Shown in pieces: positions 1-7,937 of a DNA stretch of 64,000 nt (position 1 is the first letter of the stretch; each line of letters begins with the position of its first letter). The notes below the pieces were generated by a model. That model ran no database searches. It was given only the letters and a program-made list of their open reading frames with translations, and was not told where the DNA came from. This stretch comes from Arcticibacter svalbardensis MN12-7 (GTDB taxonomy: Bacteria > Bacteroidota > Bacteroidia > Sphingobacteriales > Sphingobacteriaceae): the NCBI RefSeq assembly GCF_000403135.1, contig NZ_AQPN01000141.1, positions 78,452-142,451 on the forward strand, written 5' to 3'. A program made the translations under genes and the position numbers.

Positions 1-414
1 CTGAAAACAGGCTACATCGGGCTGAATGCGATTGATTATGCTGAACACACCTAGGCTGTTTTCAGGGTCCTGAGTGGCTTCATTAAAAAAATGAACGTTG
101 TACGTCATCACTCTGATTGCGGAGGAATCGGCCAATGCACTTTTAGGTTCCATTAATGCTCTTTTATGCAAGCTGAACGAGTTTGTCAGGTTAGACCATC
201 CCAATAAAATACAGCAAAGCGGCACTAGTGCAAACCAGGATCGTTGTAAGGTTAATATAAACAGGAAGAGGAAGGTAATGAGCAATACGGGCACGTAAGC
301 CAGGCTGATGAACGCTAATGGCCAAAATGACCGGGGATCTATGTGGCCAGCCAGATAGGTTAATAGCAGTACAATACAGGATAAAACAGTGAAAAGGCGA
401 AGGATTTTGTTCAT
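1..414 (-). CDS. Endonuclease/exonuclease/phosphatase-fold membrane protein, N-terminal part
   Basis: The gene starts with ATG at 414 and reads open for 138 codons to the window edge, so only the N-terminus is seen. The first ~80 residues hold hydrophobic stretches typical of two or three membrane segments. From about residue 100 the sequence reads VMTYNVHFF, followed by IINRIQPDVACFQ, the opening strand and second motif of the EEP (DNase I-like) fold. In Bacteroidota this arrangement (short membrane domain, then EEP domain) is common, but the substrate is generally not known. It lies 10 bases after the channel gene on the same strand, so the two are probably cotranscribed. The catalytic residues lie outside the window. 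Confidence 0.85.
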   Translation of the reverse strand, partial: MNKILRLFTVLSCIVLLLTYLAGHIDPRSFWPLAFISLAYVPVLLITFLFLFILTLQRSWFALVPLCCILLGWSNLTNSFSLHKRALMEPKSALADSSAIRVMTYNVHFFNEATQDPENSLGVFSIINRIQPDVACFQ

Positions 415-424
415 ACTTTTTTCG

Positions 425-1027
425 TCAATACATTCTTGGCAAACTCATTTTATATTTTACCGCCACAATTCGTATGATGCAGATCACAATAATTGAAGTA
501 AATCGGGTGATATTAATATCGATTCCTACTTTTATCAATGTAATATACACCAATCCTCCAGCAATACATGCAGTAGCATATATTTCTTTTCGAAATAGTA
601 ATGGGATATTATTCAGTAATATATCTCTGGTAATACCTCCAAAACATCCGGTTATGGTACCTAAAGCAACACATATTTCCGGTTTTAATCCTGCATTAAG
701 ACCTTTTTGTACACCTAGGATGGTAAACAAACCAAGACCAATGGTATCAAATAGAAATAAAGGTAGCTTAAAAGCTTTTAGACGCTTCCAGAAGATTAAT
801 GTTGCAATGGTTGAAAAAAAAGTTACACCAGCATAAAATTTATCCAGCATCCAGCTTACCGGTAACTCACCCATGAGTATATCGCGAACCGTTCCTCCTC
901 CAATAGAGGTAACAAAAGCAACTGTTAGGACACCGAAGATATCGAGCCTTTTTTGGATCCCGGCGAACGTTCCGGAGATAGCAAAGGAAATACATCCCAG
1001 AAGTTCTAGTGCATAGCTTATCGTCAT
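425..1027 (-). CDS. TRIC-type cation channel family protein (UPF0126)
   Basis: This 200-residue protein is almost wholly membrane-embedded, with about seven hydrophobic segments. It shows the internally repeated signature of the prokaryotic TRIC (UPF0126, YadS/YicG-like) family: a GGGTVRDIL motif near residue 45 and a second FGGITRDILL motif near residue 130. These glycine-rich kinks line the pore in the family; characterised members conduct monovalent cations as trimers. The length is normal for the family. The gene is divergent from the dehydrogenase at 1056 with only 28 bases between the start codons, and a minus-strand TATATTTG box ends 7 bases before the ATG. Function in this organism is inferred only from the family. 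Confidence 0.9.
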   Translation of the reverse strand: MTISYALELLGCISFAISGTFAGIQKRLDIFGVLTVAFVTSIGGGTVRDILMGELPVSWMLDKFYAGVTFFSTIATLIFWKRLKAFKLPLFLFDTIGLGLFTILGVQKGLNAGLKPEICVALGTITGCFGGITRDILLNNIPLLFRKEIYATACIAGGLVYITLIKVGIDINITRFTSIIVICIIRIVAVKYKMSLPRMY

Positions 1028-1034
1028 TATTTGA

Positions 1035-1042
1035 CAAATATA
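1035..1042 (-). promoter_or_regulatory. Candidate -7 promoter box for the TRIC gene
   Basis: The minus strand reads TATATTTG, an exact match to the Bacteroidota -7 consensus TAnnTTTG. Only seven bases separate it from the ATG at 1027, so the transcript would be leaderless or nearly so. No good -33 TTG is seen at the usual spacing, which lies inside the divergent dehydrogenase gene. Confidence 0.4.
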
Positions 1043-1055
1043 TTAACTTTACCCT

Positions 1056-2354
1056 ATGGATTCTATTGGACATACATATCGGGCTAAAAATGCACGGATT
1101 GCGGTTATTGGTCTCGGATATGTAGGATTGCCTCTTGCTATCGAATTTGCTAAAAAATACCCTGTATTGGGTTTCGATATCAATCAGGGGCGTGTAAAGG
1201 AACTGTCGGAAGGACGAGACCGTACACAGGAAGCTGATATTGATGATTTACAACTGGTTATGGTTAGCAAAGGTCTTTGCTTTTCATGGAACAAGGAGGA
1301 TTTATCTGCTTATAATACCTTTATAGTTACTGTGCCTACTCCAATAGATGAGTTTAAATCGCCCGACCTTCAACCTTTGATAAAGGCTTCCGAAATGCTG
1401 GGTTCGGTATTAAAAGCAGGTGATGTGGTCATTTATGAGTCTACAGTTTATCCGGGTTGTACAGAGGAGGTATGTATTCCTGTACTGGAAAAAGTATCTG
1501 GTTTAGTATTTAATAAAGATTTTTTTGCGGGATATTCGCCTGAACGTATAAATCCCGGAGATAAAATTAATACGCTCACTAAAATTAAAAAAGTAACCAG
1601 TGGCTCAACGCCTTTCATTGCTGATGAAGTGGATGCCTTATATGGTTCTATTATTTTAGCCGGAACGCATAAAGCACCTAGTATAAAGGTTGCGGAAGCA
1701 TCGAAAGCGATCGAGAATGCGCAGCGTGATGTAAATATCTCTTTTGTGAATGAACTCTCGCTCATTTTTGACCGGATTGGAATTGATACAAATGATGTTA
1801 TTGAAGCTGCAGGTACCAAATGGAATTTTTTAAAATATAAACCAGGACTAGTTGGAGGGCATTGTATAGGGGTCGATCCTTATTATCTGGCTTATAAAGC
1901 GCAGTCGCTGGGGTATCATCCACAGGTTATTTTATCAGGCAGAAGGGTAAATGATGCCATGGGGGCTTTCGTAGCTGATAAAGTGGTTAAACTTATGATT
2001 CAAAAAGATCAACGTATTAAAGGCTCTAAGGCGTTGATTTTAGGGGTTACTTTCAAGGAGAATTGTCCTGATGTACGCAACACCCGTGTGGTTGATATTT
2101 ATCATGAATTAATGGATTTTGGAGTAGAAGTGGTTATTTATGATCCATGGGCAGATAAAGAAGAAGTTAAACGGGAATATAAGGTGGATATATTAAATAC
2201 ATTAGATATGAGTATTCGCTATAATGCCATAATAGTTGCGGTAGCTCATAAAGAGTTCTTAGGTTTAGATTATGAGGCCTTAAAGATGGAAGATGGAGTA
2301 ATATTTGATACTAAAGCATGTTTAAGACGGGAAATAGTAGATGCCAGGTTATAA
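1056..2354 (+). CDS. tviB: UDP-N-acetylhexosamine 6-dehydrogenase (TviB/WbpA family)
   Basis: This 432-residue enzyme belongs to the UDP-glucose/GDP-mannose dehydrogenase superfamily. It would oxidise UDP-GlcNAc or UDP-GalNAc twice at C6 with NAD+ to give the HexNAc-uronic acid used in capsules and exopolysaccharides. The Rossmann motif GLGYVGLP is at residues 20-27. The catalytic region contains YSPERINPGD and a GGHCIGVDPYY motif whose Cys is the thioester nucleophile. The NTFIVTVPTP motif and the overall length match the TviB/VipA branch rather than UDP-glucose dehydrogenase. Substrate (GlcNAc or GalNAc) cannot be told by eye. It sits alone upstream of the antiterminator region, and a strong hairpin terminator follows 187 bases after its stop. 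Confidence 0.9.
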   Translation: MDSIGHTYRAKNARIAVIGLGYVGLPLAIEFAKKYPVLGFDINQGRVKELSEGRDRTQEADIDDLQLVMVSKGLCFSWNKEDLSAYNTFIVTVPTPIDEFKSPDLQPLIKASEMLGSVLKAGDVVIYESTVYPGCTEEVCIPVLEKVSGLVFNKDFFAGYSPERINPGDKINTLTKIKKVTSGSTPFIADEVDALYGSIILAGTHKAPSIKVAEASKAIENAQRDVNISFVNELSLIFDRIGIDTNDVIEAAGTKWNFLKYKPGLVGGHCIGVDPYYLAYKAQSLGYHPQVILSGRRVNDAMGAFVADKVVKLMIQKDQRIKGSKALILGVTFKENCPDVRNTRVVDIYHELMDFGVEVVIYDPWADKEEVKREYKVDILNTLDMSIRYNAIIVAVAHKEFLGLDYEALKMEDGVIFDTKACLRREIVDARL

Positions 2355-2540
2355 TTGGTCTTATAAAGTCGAAAATGTGGAATAATAGATAAAATAATAG
2401 AGCGGAAGTTTAGAGATTAAATATATTTTTGTTTTGGTTTTAAATCTTATCAATTAATTTTTAACAAAAAGAACATGATATATAAATGTTGTTTAATAGT
2501 AAAGACATATAATTTCCTAAATTCCTTACTAATAGTCCGA

Positions 2541-2590
2541 AAGAGTATAAATACAATAAGTTCATAATTGTATTTATACTCTTTTTTTTA
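2541..2590 (+). terminator. Long A+T-rich hairpin with T tract
   Basis: A perfect 17-bp inverted repeat (2541-2557 with 2567-2583, 9-base loop) runs straight into a T-rich tract. This is a textbook intrinsic terminator shape, although the stem is A+T-rich. It probably ends the dehydrogenase transcript. Because it also lies only ~70 bases before the next gene on the same strand, it could act as a leader attenuator. Confidence 0.7.
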
Positions 2591-2634
2591 TTTAAAAATA
2601 TAAAAACTCTTTATTTTTATTTGCGTATAAATAC
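2545..2634. repeat. Three copies of GTATAAATAC before the 103-residue gene
   Basis: The decamer GTATAAATAC occurs at 2545-2554 and 2625-2634, and inverted (GTATTTATAC) at 2570-2579. The first and inverted copies form part of the hairpin stem; the third is free and lies 24 bases before the ATG at 2659. Repetition of one decamer around a start region suggests an operator, but the high A+T content lowers the weight of the match. Confidence 0.4.
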
Positions 2635-2658
2635 CTTATTATATACGTATATTTACTT

Positions 2659-2970
2659 ATGGCACAGATGGTAATAGAAAAATCGATAAGCTTTCATGAT
2701 CAGCCAATGCTGAAAATGAATGGAACTGATTATGTAGTCAACATTGAGGAGATCGAGGCATTCATTGAGCAGTGTGGAAAATTTATGCCTTTGGACAATG
2801 TGGCACAATTTGAGGTGCTTACTCAAGAAATTTCGGACACGTTAATTGACTCTGCACGCGGAGATTTAACCATTGAACAAATAAGACCACATCTCCTCTT
2901 TTTAAGAGAAATTGGTTTCTTATTAAAAACAATGTTAAGTCCCGTGCAAGAAAACAATCTACCTATCTAA
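2659..2970 (+). CDS. Small hypothetical protein, 103 residues
   Basis: I do not recognise this gene. The product is acidic and lacks a signal peptide or membrane segment. It looks all-helical after a short N-terminal strand region (VIEKSISFHDQPMLKMNGTDYVV), with predicted helices around residues 30-55 and 60-95. It starts with ATG after a very A+T-rich leader holding a palindrome (ATATACGTATAT) and the GTATAAATAC repeats. It converges with the helix-turn-helix/UpxY unit at 3018-4046. Its place between the sugar dehydrogenase and the antiterminator suggests a link to polysaccharide control, but nothing in the sequence proves it. Confidence 0.6.
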   Translation: MAQMVIEKSISFHDQPMLKMNGTDYVVNIEEIEAFIEQCGKFMPLDNVAQFEVLTQEISDTLIDSARGDLTIEQIRPHLLFLREIGFLLKTMLSPVQENNLPI

Positions 2971-2982
2971 TTTAATGGGTTA

Positions 2983-2999
2983 CCCCCTGATTATGGGGG
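2983..2999. terminator. Short G+C-only hairpin between convergent genes
   Basis: Five C residues (2983-2987) and five G residues (2995-2999) flank a seven-base loop in the 47-base space between two converging genes. The stem is short and no good T tract follows on either strand, so its role as a terminator is uncertain. Confidence 0.3.
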
Positions 3000-3017
3000 A
3001 TTATTATCGCCGATCTT

Positions 3018-3410
3018 TTATAGATAAAGCGAATTCTTTTCAACGTAGGCTAGTAGTAGCTGGTTATGTTTTTCCAACAAGTCAATATATTTGTCTTTCC
3101 AATATTGCTCGTTTCGTGTTCTTCCGTCAAATTCCTCCTCAACATATACGGCTTCATCAGGCGTGTTAGGGAGGCTTCGTTGGTCGGTTTTCATAAATAA
3201 CTCAGGAAACTCATTTGAGAAGTCATGTTTAAGAGCTACACCAATTTTATGAATAATTGCAGGTTTTAGATATTTTTGGTTAAACCAATTATATACTGAG
3301 CGGCGATTAACATCCGTCAAGCGTGCAAGTTCACTGATGCTGTACCCATTTCTCCTAATTACCTTCTCAATAATTTGTCCATAGTGCTGATCTTTGAAAT
3401 TTTCATTCAT
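3018..3410 (-). CDS. Small helix-turn-helix protein, copy 1 (with UpxY-type gene)
   Basis: This 130-residue protein has an N-terminal helix-turn-helix at about residues 10-55 (SISELARLTDVNRRSVYNWF), resembling XRE/Cro-type or recombinase-type DNA-binding domains. A linker follows, then a conserved C-terminal helix (YWKDKYIDLLEKHNQLLL) likely to form a coiled coil or dimer. It begins 12 bases after the stop of the NusG-like gene, so the two form one operon. A second copy lies at 7087-7449; about 45 of 63 positions in the N-terminal domain agree by eye, and the C-terminal motif is shared. A role as a transcription regulator or UpxY partner is inferred. Confidence 0.75.
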   Translation of the reverse strand: MNENFKDQHYGQIIEKVIRRNGYSISELARLTDVNRRSVYNWFNQKYLKPAIIHKIGVALKHDFSNEFPELFMKTDQRSLPNTPDEAVYVEEEFDGRTRNEQYWKDKYIDLLEKHNQLLLAYVEKNSLYL

Positions 3411-3422
3411 GTTTTTTTTTAG

Positions 3423-4046
3423 TTAAGCCTGTGCAGCCAATGCTGAACCAGCAATAGAATTTGCAAATATGATATTTTGATTAACGGATACTTTTGCGAT
3501 CAATACGCAATCTAATTGTTGGATACTTATTAAAACTGATTTGCCTTTAACCTCCATAATTTCCCCCTCACAATTAATGAAAGCTCCTTGTGTTATCTTG
3601 ATTCGATCTCCAGGAGAAAAATCTCGTATGCTTAAAGTTTCAATATCTTTGTATGTATCTACTATTTGTCTTATTTTTTCAATATCAGCATCATTTACTA
3701 TTGCCGGTTTACCGCAGTAATAAATAAAATTGATGATTCCCATTGTTTCTCTTACTTTATTTTGTTCCAGTGAATTAATACGAACAAATAAATAAGAACT
3801 AAACAAAGGCATTTCTACAGTTGTGTTTCGGTCTGCCCATTTACGACTAGTTTTTACCAGAGGGCAAAAACATTCTATATCTTTTTCCTTTAATAAGCGA
3901 TCAACTTTCTTTTCCCATTTTGAACGTGTATAGATCACCATCCATGTCTTTTTTAAACCTTCATTTTTTGTAAGTAAAGTTCCGTTCATATCCCTGATTT
4001 CTGACCTTGTATAACTTGTATTAATCTTGTTATTATAACTTAACAT
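3423..4046 (-). CDS. NusG-like transcription antiterminator (UpxY type)
   Basis: The 207-residue product has a NusG N-terminal domain at about residues 33-130 (WMVIYTRSKWEKKVDRLL, then CFCPL and LFSSYLFVRI) and a KOW domain from about residue 143 (FSPGDRIKITQGAFINCEGEIMEV). This is the RfaH/UpxY architecture: specialised NusG paralogs that let RNA polymerase read through terminators in long polysaccharide operons. In Bacteroides, UpxY is usually the first gene of the operon it controls. Here it is on the strand opposite to the polysaccharide genes and is followed by a helix-turn-helix gene rather than a UpxZ-like one. ATG at 4046 was taken; an internal ATG at residue 20 is also possible. The target is inferred to be the surface polysaccharide genes nearby. 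Confidence 0.88.
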   Translation of the reverse strand: MLSYNNKINTSYTRSEIRDMNGTLLTKNEGLKKTWMVIYTRSKWEKKVDRLLKEKDIECFCPLVKTSRKWADRNTTVEMPLFSSYLFVRINSLEQNKVRETMGIINFIYYCGKPAIVNDADIEKIRQIVDTYKDIETLSIRDFSPGDRIKITQGAFINCEGEIMEVKGKSVLISIQQLDCVLIAKVSVNQNIIFANSIAGSALAAQA

Positions 4047-4505
4047 TAATACGAAATTAATTAAAAACCTTCTCGAAAATCTGATACTTTCTCACCATGT
4101 ATAACACTTTGTAGATAAGTGTGAAAACTTATGAAACATATTGAAATATTGAACTGGTTACTATTATTTACAATAGTTCACACATATAATTAATTGGTAG
4201 CCAGTGTTTCTCATTAATTCCCGCGTTTTGCTACATATACTAGATTTATTCCTATAATCAGAATAACGACGTTACTTTTATGATAATAATTAAAGGCATA
4301 TTCAAATAGAGATTAATTTTTTTAATGACTTAATAGCACTTTATTTATGTTTTATTAAGTGATGTAAAGAATACTTAATATGGATTGCTGTTAAATATTT
4401 TTTCACTCTTGTTATTCAAATATGAGGTGTGATTTTATAATACTCAGTTTGCCAGATCAATTTAATATTTCAACAATTAAATAGCTATATCTAATCTATC
4501 AATAA
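4047..4505. other. 459-base divergent intergenic region, probably regulatory
   Basis: This very A+T-rich region separates the divergent UpxY-type gene and the double glycosyltransferase. No gene of normal size is seen and no exact TAnnTTTG box. Small hairpins occur, for example ACACTT/AAGTGT (about 4105-4123) and ACTATT/AATAGT (about 4160-4178). Two 20-codon frames start at 4131 and 4422 and are probably chance. Given the UpxY context the region may hold promoters plus a long leader for the downstream gene. Confidence 0.4.
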
Positions 4506-7076
4506 ATGAAAGTACTGCATGTTGTTCCTTCAGTGAATCCTAATTTTGGCGGAGTGTCTCAAGCTGTAAGGACACTTATTATTGGCTTGTATGATGAAGG
4601 AATTCAAAATGAAGTTGTTTGTCTTGATGATCCTCTAAGTGATTATATCAAGAGTAGTGCTATCAAGATTCATGCTGTTGGACAAGGAACAGGTCCATGG
4701 CATTATCATAAATCTTTTTATCCTTGGTTAATACAGAATCTTAAGCTATATGACAATGTTATTCTTCATGGTTTATGGCAATATCCTGGATATGCATTGT
4801 ATAAAGCACTAAAAGTAATTGCAGAAAATCGGCCTAAATTATATATCATGACTCATGGTATGCTTGATCCATATTTTCAAAAAGCGGAGGGAAGAAAGTT
4901 AAAAGCGATACGGAACATTATTTATTGGAAATTAGTGGAGCAAAAGCTTGTTAATTTTGCAGATGGCATTTTATTTACATGCGATGAGGAAAAAAGATTA
5001 GCACAAATGACCTTTCTGCCATTTCACCCTAAAAGCGAATTGGTAGTAGGACTTGGTGTTGAAGAACCTCCTGTAAAAAACGCAGTGATGATGGCGGATT
5101 TCTATGCGCGTTTTCCGGAACTTGAAAATCAGCGATATCTACTTTTTCTTGGTCGAATAGATGAGAAAAAGGGAATAGCGATGTTGATTCAGGCCTATAA
5201 GCAATTTACTCATTCGCTTTTAGAAAAAGATCCTTTGCAGGTACTACCTAAATTGCTTTTAGCCGGACCAGGGTTAGAGAGCCTGCATGGAAAGCAGTTA
5301 ATGGAACTGGCTGAATCTATTTCGTCTAGTAGCAATCACATCATTTTCCCTGGAATGTTGTCTGGTAATTTGAAATGGGGTGCATATTATGGGTGTGATG
5401 CATTCGTTTTGCCCAGTCATCAGGAGAATTTTGGTATCGCAGTAGTTGAAGCTTTGGCTTGCAGTAAACCGGTGCTGATATCAAATCAGGTGAACATATG
5501 GAATGATATTGCTAATGAAGGTGCGGGATTAGTTGCTGATGATACCTTATACGGTACAGGAACTCTTCTTCAATTTTGGCATAACTTATCTTCTAATGAT
5601 AAAATAGTTATGGGAGAGCATGCCAGGCAGGCTTTTGAGAGTCGTTTCGCTCTTGCAATTGTGATGAAACAGTACGTGGAAAAATTGAATCTAGGGAGAG
5701 TAGTTAAAAAACAGCATGAGCCAAAAGAGGTATCTGTTTCCCCTATTCATGAAGAGGAACATAAGTTTAAAGCTAAAAATAGGAAGGTCTGTACTCCTCA
5801 TAAAAAAAAGGTGTTAATTCTGGGAATCAATTTTGCTCCCGAATTAACCGGAATAGGAAAATATACAGGTGAAATGGTGGACTGGCTTGTAGATGATGAC
5901 TACCAGGTTACCATGGTTACATCTTTTCCTTATTATCCTAACTGGAGTATTCATAAACCATATTCGGGCAAATGGTTTAAAAAGGAAACAGAGAAGGAAG
6001 GGAAGCTTACTGTTTTTCGTTGTCCTATGTACATACCTTTAGTTCCTTCCGGTTTAAAGAGAGTTTTGCAAGAGCTTACTTTTTTTATAAGTTCATTTTT
6101 TATAATATTCTTTTTGCTGTTCAAGAAAAAACATGATCAGATTTTTGTAATGGCACCTCCTTTCCATTTAGGTTTTCTTAGTCTGTTTTATCGTTTTTTT
6201 AAAGGTGGTAAGATAGATTATCATGTGCATGATATGCAAATTGAGTCTGCCAAACAGTTAAGAATAATTAAGGGTGACATTGCTTTCAGGATTTTATTCA
6301 TGCTCGAAAAATATATACTGAATAGTGTGGATTATGTAAGTACTATTTCAGGAGGAATGAAAGCGAATATTCAAAAGAAGGTTCAGCGTGATATTATTAT
6401 GTTTCCTAATTGGGTCGATACTCAAAAGCTTTTTCCTATTACTGATCGGCAATCATTAAAAAAAGCCTGGGGATTTAACGTAGAGGATAAAATTATTCTT
6501 TATTCAGGAAGTATTGGTGAAAAACAGGGTTTGCAAAGCCTGGTTCCTATTGCTAAAAGCTTGCAGGCTTATGGATTTATTAAATTTGTGATCTGTGGAA
6601 TTGGACCATATAAAGAGCACTTGATTAAATTAGTTAACAAGGAGCGGTTAAGCAATATCTTTTTCTTGCCACTTCAACCTCTAGAACAGTTTAATAGCTT
6701 GTTAAATATGGCCGATGTGCATCTTGTTCTACAAAAGAAAAATGCAGCAGATCTAATGTTGCCATCAAAATTAACAGGAATATTATCATCAGGAGGTTTG
6801 GCTCTAGTAACAGCCGATCCGGGCACTTCTTTATATAAAGTTATAATGGATCATGAAATGGGAATTGTGATTCCAAGCGAGGATGATAATGCTTTAAAAG
6901 AAGCGATTCTGGATTGCTGTGTATCAGACCATACCAGCGAAACCGTAAATGGTCGCTGGTATGCTGAAAAGTATCTGAATAAAAATAATATAATTAGCAA
7001 TGTGATGCTATATCTTACAGAACCTTCATTAGTAAATAAAAGTACCTTAGAATATCTTGATCTAAGGCATGCATAA
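4506..7076 (+). CDS. Fusion of two GT4 glycosyltransferases (C-terminal half WcaI-like)
   Basis: The 856-residue protein joins two complete GT-B enzymes. Residues 1-395 form a GT4 glycosyltransferase: N-terminal HVVPSVNPNFGGVSQAV, then FLGRIDEKKGI, and the donor-site HQENFGIAVVEALACSKPV. A charged, lysine-rich linker (~395-432) leads to a second domain starting at KKVLILGINFAPELTGIGKYTGEM, the hallmark of the WcaI family (colanic-acid type), with a hydrophobic patch near residue 530 and a nucleotide-sugar site ending in DLMLPSKL. It would add two sugars in succession to a lipid-linked polysaccharide unit; sugars are not predictable. The gene stands alone, 10 bases from the convergent second helix-turn-helix gene. 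The reading frame is open throughout, so this is a true fusion, not adjacent genes. Confidence 0.85.
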   Translation: MKVLHVVPSVNPNFGGVSQAVRTLIIGLYDEGIQNEVVCLDDPLSDYIKSSAIKIHAVGQGTGPWHYHKSFYPWLIQNLKLYDNVILHGLWQYPGYALYKALKVIAENRPKLYIMTHGMLDPYFQKAEGRKLKAIRNIIYWKLVEQKLVNFADGILFTCDEEKRLAQMTFLPFHPKSELVVGLGVEEPPVKNAVMMADFYARFPELENQRYLLFLGRIDEKKGIAMLIQAYKQFTHSLLEKDPLQVLPKLLLAGPGLESLHGKQLMELAESISSSSNHIIFPGMLSGNLKWGAYYGCDAFVLPSHQENFGIAVVEALACSKPVLISNQVNIWNDIANEGAGLVADDTLYGTGTLLQFWHNLSSNDKIVMGEHARQAFESRFALAIVMKQYVEKLNLGRVVKKQHEPKEVSVSPIHEEEHKFKAKNRKVCTPHKKKVLILGINFAPELTGIGKYTGEMVDWLVDDDYQVTMVTSFPYYPNWSIHKPYSGKWFKKETEKEGKLTVFRCPMYIPLVPSGLKRVLQELTFFISSFFIIFFLLFKKKHDQIFVMAPPFHLGFLSLFYRFFKGGKIDYHVHDMQIESAKQLRIIKGDIAFRILFMLEKYILNSVDYVSTISGGMKANIQKKVQRDIIMFPNWVDTQKLFPITDRQSLKKAWGFNVEDKIILYSGSIGEKQGLQSLVPIAKSLQAYGFIKFVICGIGPYKEHLIKLVNKERLSNIFFLPLQPLEQFNSLLNMADVHLVLQKKNAADLMLPSKLTGILSSGGLALVTADPGTSLYKVIMDHEMGIVIPSEDDNALKEAILDCCVSDHTSETVNGRWYAEKYLNKNNIISNVMLYLTEPSLVNKSTLEYLDLRHA

Positions 7077-7086
7077 ATTAAAATAG

Positions 7087-7449
7087 TTACGCCACCGATA
7101 CCTTGTGTAAAAGCAAGGTGTTGTAGCGTTCCAGTAAATCAATGTATTTATCTTTCCAATAATGTTTATTGTAAAGATCCTCAGGTTGATCCGTACTATT
7201 ATTTAAGAATGAAGTTTTTCTAAATCCTTTTTGAAAATCTTCAGATGTGAAGAGCTGCGGTAGCTCTACAGAAAAATCATGATTGATGACACATCCAATC
7301 CTATAAATAATTTCAGGCTTAAGTTGTTGTTGATTAAACCAGTTATAGACTGAGCGTCTGTTTACATTCGTTAAGCGTGCAACGTCACTTATTGAGTGCC
7401 CATTTCTTCTTACTACTTTTTCGATAATTTGTCCGTGATGAATTAGCAT
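7087..7449 (-). CDS. Small helix-turn-helix protein, copy 2
   Basis: This 120-residue paralog of the protein at 3018-3410 has the same layout: helix-turn-helix at residues 5-50 (SISDVARLTNVNRRSVYNWF) and a C-terminal helix (YWKDKYIDLLERYNTLLL). The middle linker differs most. Unlike copy 1 it has no NusG-like gene before it and lies alone between the double glycosyltransferase and the rhamnose operon, with a 488-base divergent region upstream. A tandem or block duplication, followed by loss of the NusG-like partner, would explain this, but a freestanding regulator is equally possible. DNA binding is inferred from the fold; the target is not known. Confidence 0.75.
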   Translation of the reverse strand: MLIHHGQIIEKVVRRNGHSISDVARLTNVNRRSVYNWFNQQQLKPEIIYRIGCVINHDFSVELPQLFTSEDFQKGFRKTSFLNNSTDQPEDLYNKHYWKDKYIDLLERYNTLLLHKVSVA

Positions 7450-7937
7450 GTTTTGAGAGTTAGTTAATTTAAAACTAGTGTTACCAAGTGTTTTTTTTGT
7501 TTATATATACACGATCTGTGTATTTATTTCCTCATGTGTGGAATTTTTTGCTCGTTATTTATCTCATTTATATAAATTTACAATAATAAAAGTGACCTGC
7601 GTCACATAACTTAATCAGATATTCTCGCATCTTCTGTTCAATAAACAATATCTGTACCGATATTGAGACTCCAAAAAACATTAATATACATATATGCTCA
7701 TTATCTATGTACGGAAAGAAGATTAGTTTGGATGTTTATCTTTTATTTTTTTTATAAACTAAACGCTAGATATAATTCAGATTTGCAATTTCTTATGTTG
7801 TTTGAAGTTAAACTTTAGAAAAACTTTGTTTTTTAATAATTAGTAACGAGAGCATCTTGAATACTTGTTTCATACTGTACTGATTTGATTTCGTTTAAAG
7901 TGTGTAGATTTGTTCATATTTGCTAGTAAGATAATTT
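7450..7937. other. 488-base divergent intergenic region before the rhamnose operon
   Basis: No credible gene is seen on either strand. The region is A+T-rich with many short T runs. It contains a candidate promoter at its right end (7884-7912) and several weak inverted repeats. It would hold the control signals for the second helix-turn-helix gene and for rfbBCDA. Confidence 0.4.
7884..7912 (+). promoter_or_regulatory. Candidate promoter of rfbBCDA
   Basis: TAGATTTG at 7905-7912 matches the Bacteroidota -7 consensus exactly. A TTTG at 7884-7887 lies 17 bases upstream, slightly short of the usual 19-21. The ATG of rfbB follows 25 bases after the box. Confidence 0.5.

Noticed and set aside
98..298. 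66-codon plus-strand frame near the left edge
   Set aside because: It lies opposite the start of the EEP-family gene, which has membrane segments and the TYNVHFF motif.
474..836. 120-codon plus-strand frame opposite the TRIC gene
   Set aside because: The minus-strand protein carries both TRIC repeat motifs, so this is a shadow.
2975..3169. 64-codon plus-strand frame after the 103-residue gene
   Set aside because: Most of it is antisense to the C-terminal region of the helix-turn-helix gene, whose sequence is conserved with its paralog.
4131..4484. Two 20-codon upstream frames (from 4131 and 4422) before the double glycosyltransferase
   Set aside because: Such short frames are expected by chance in A+T-rich DNA; there is no ribosome-site or stalling motif to support leader peptides.
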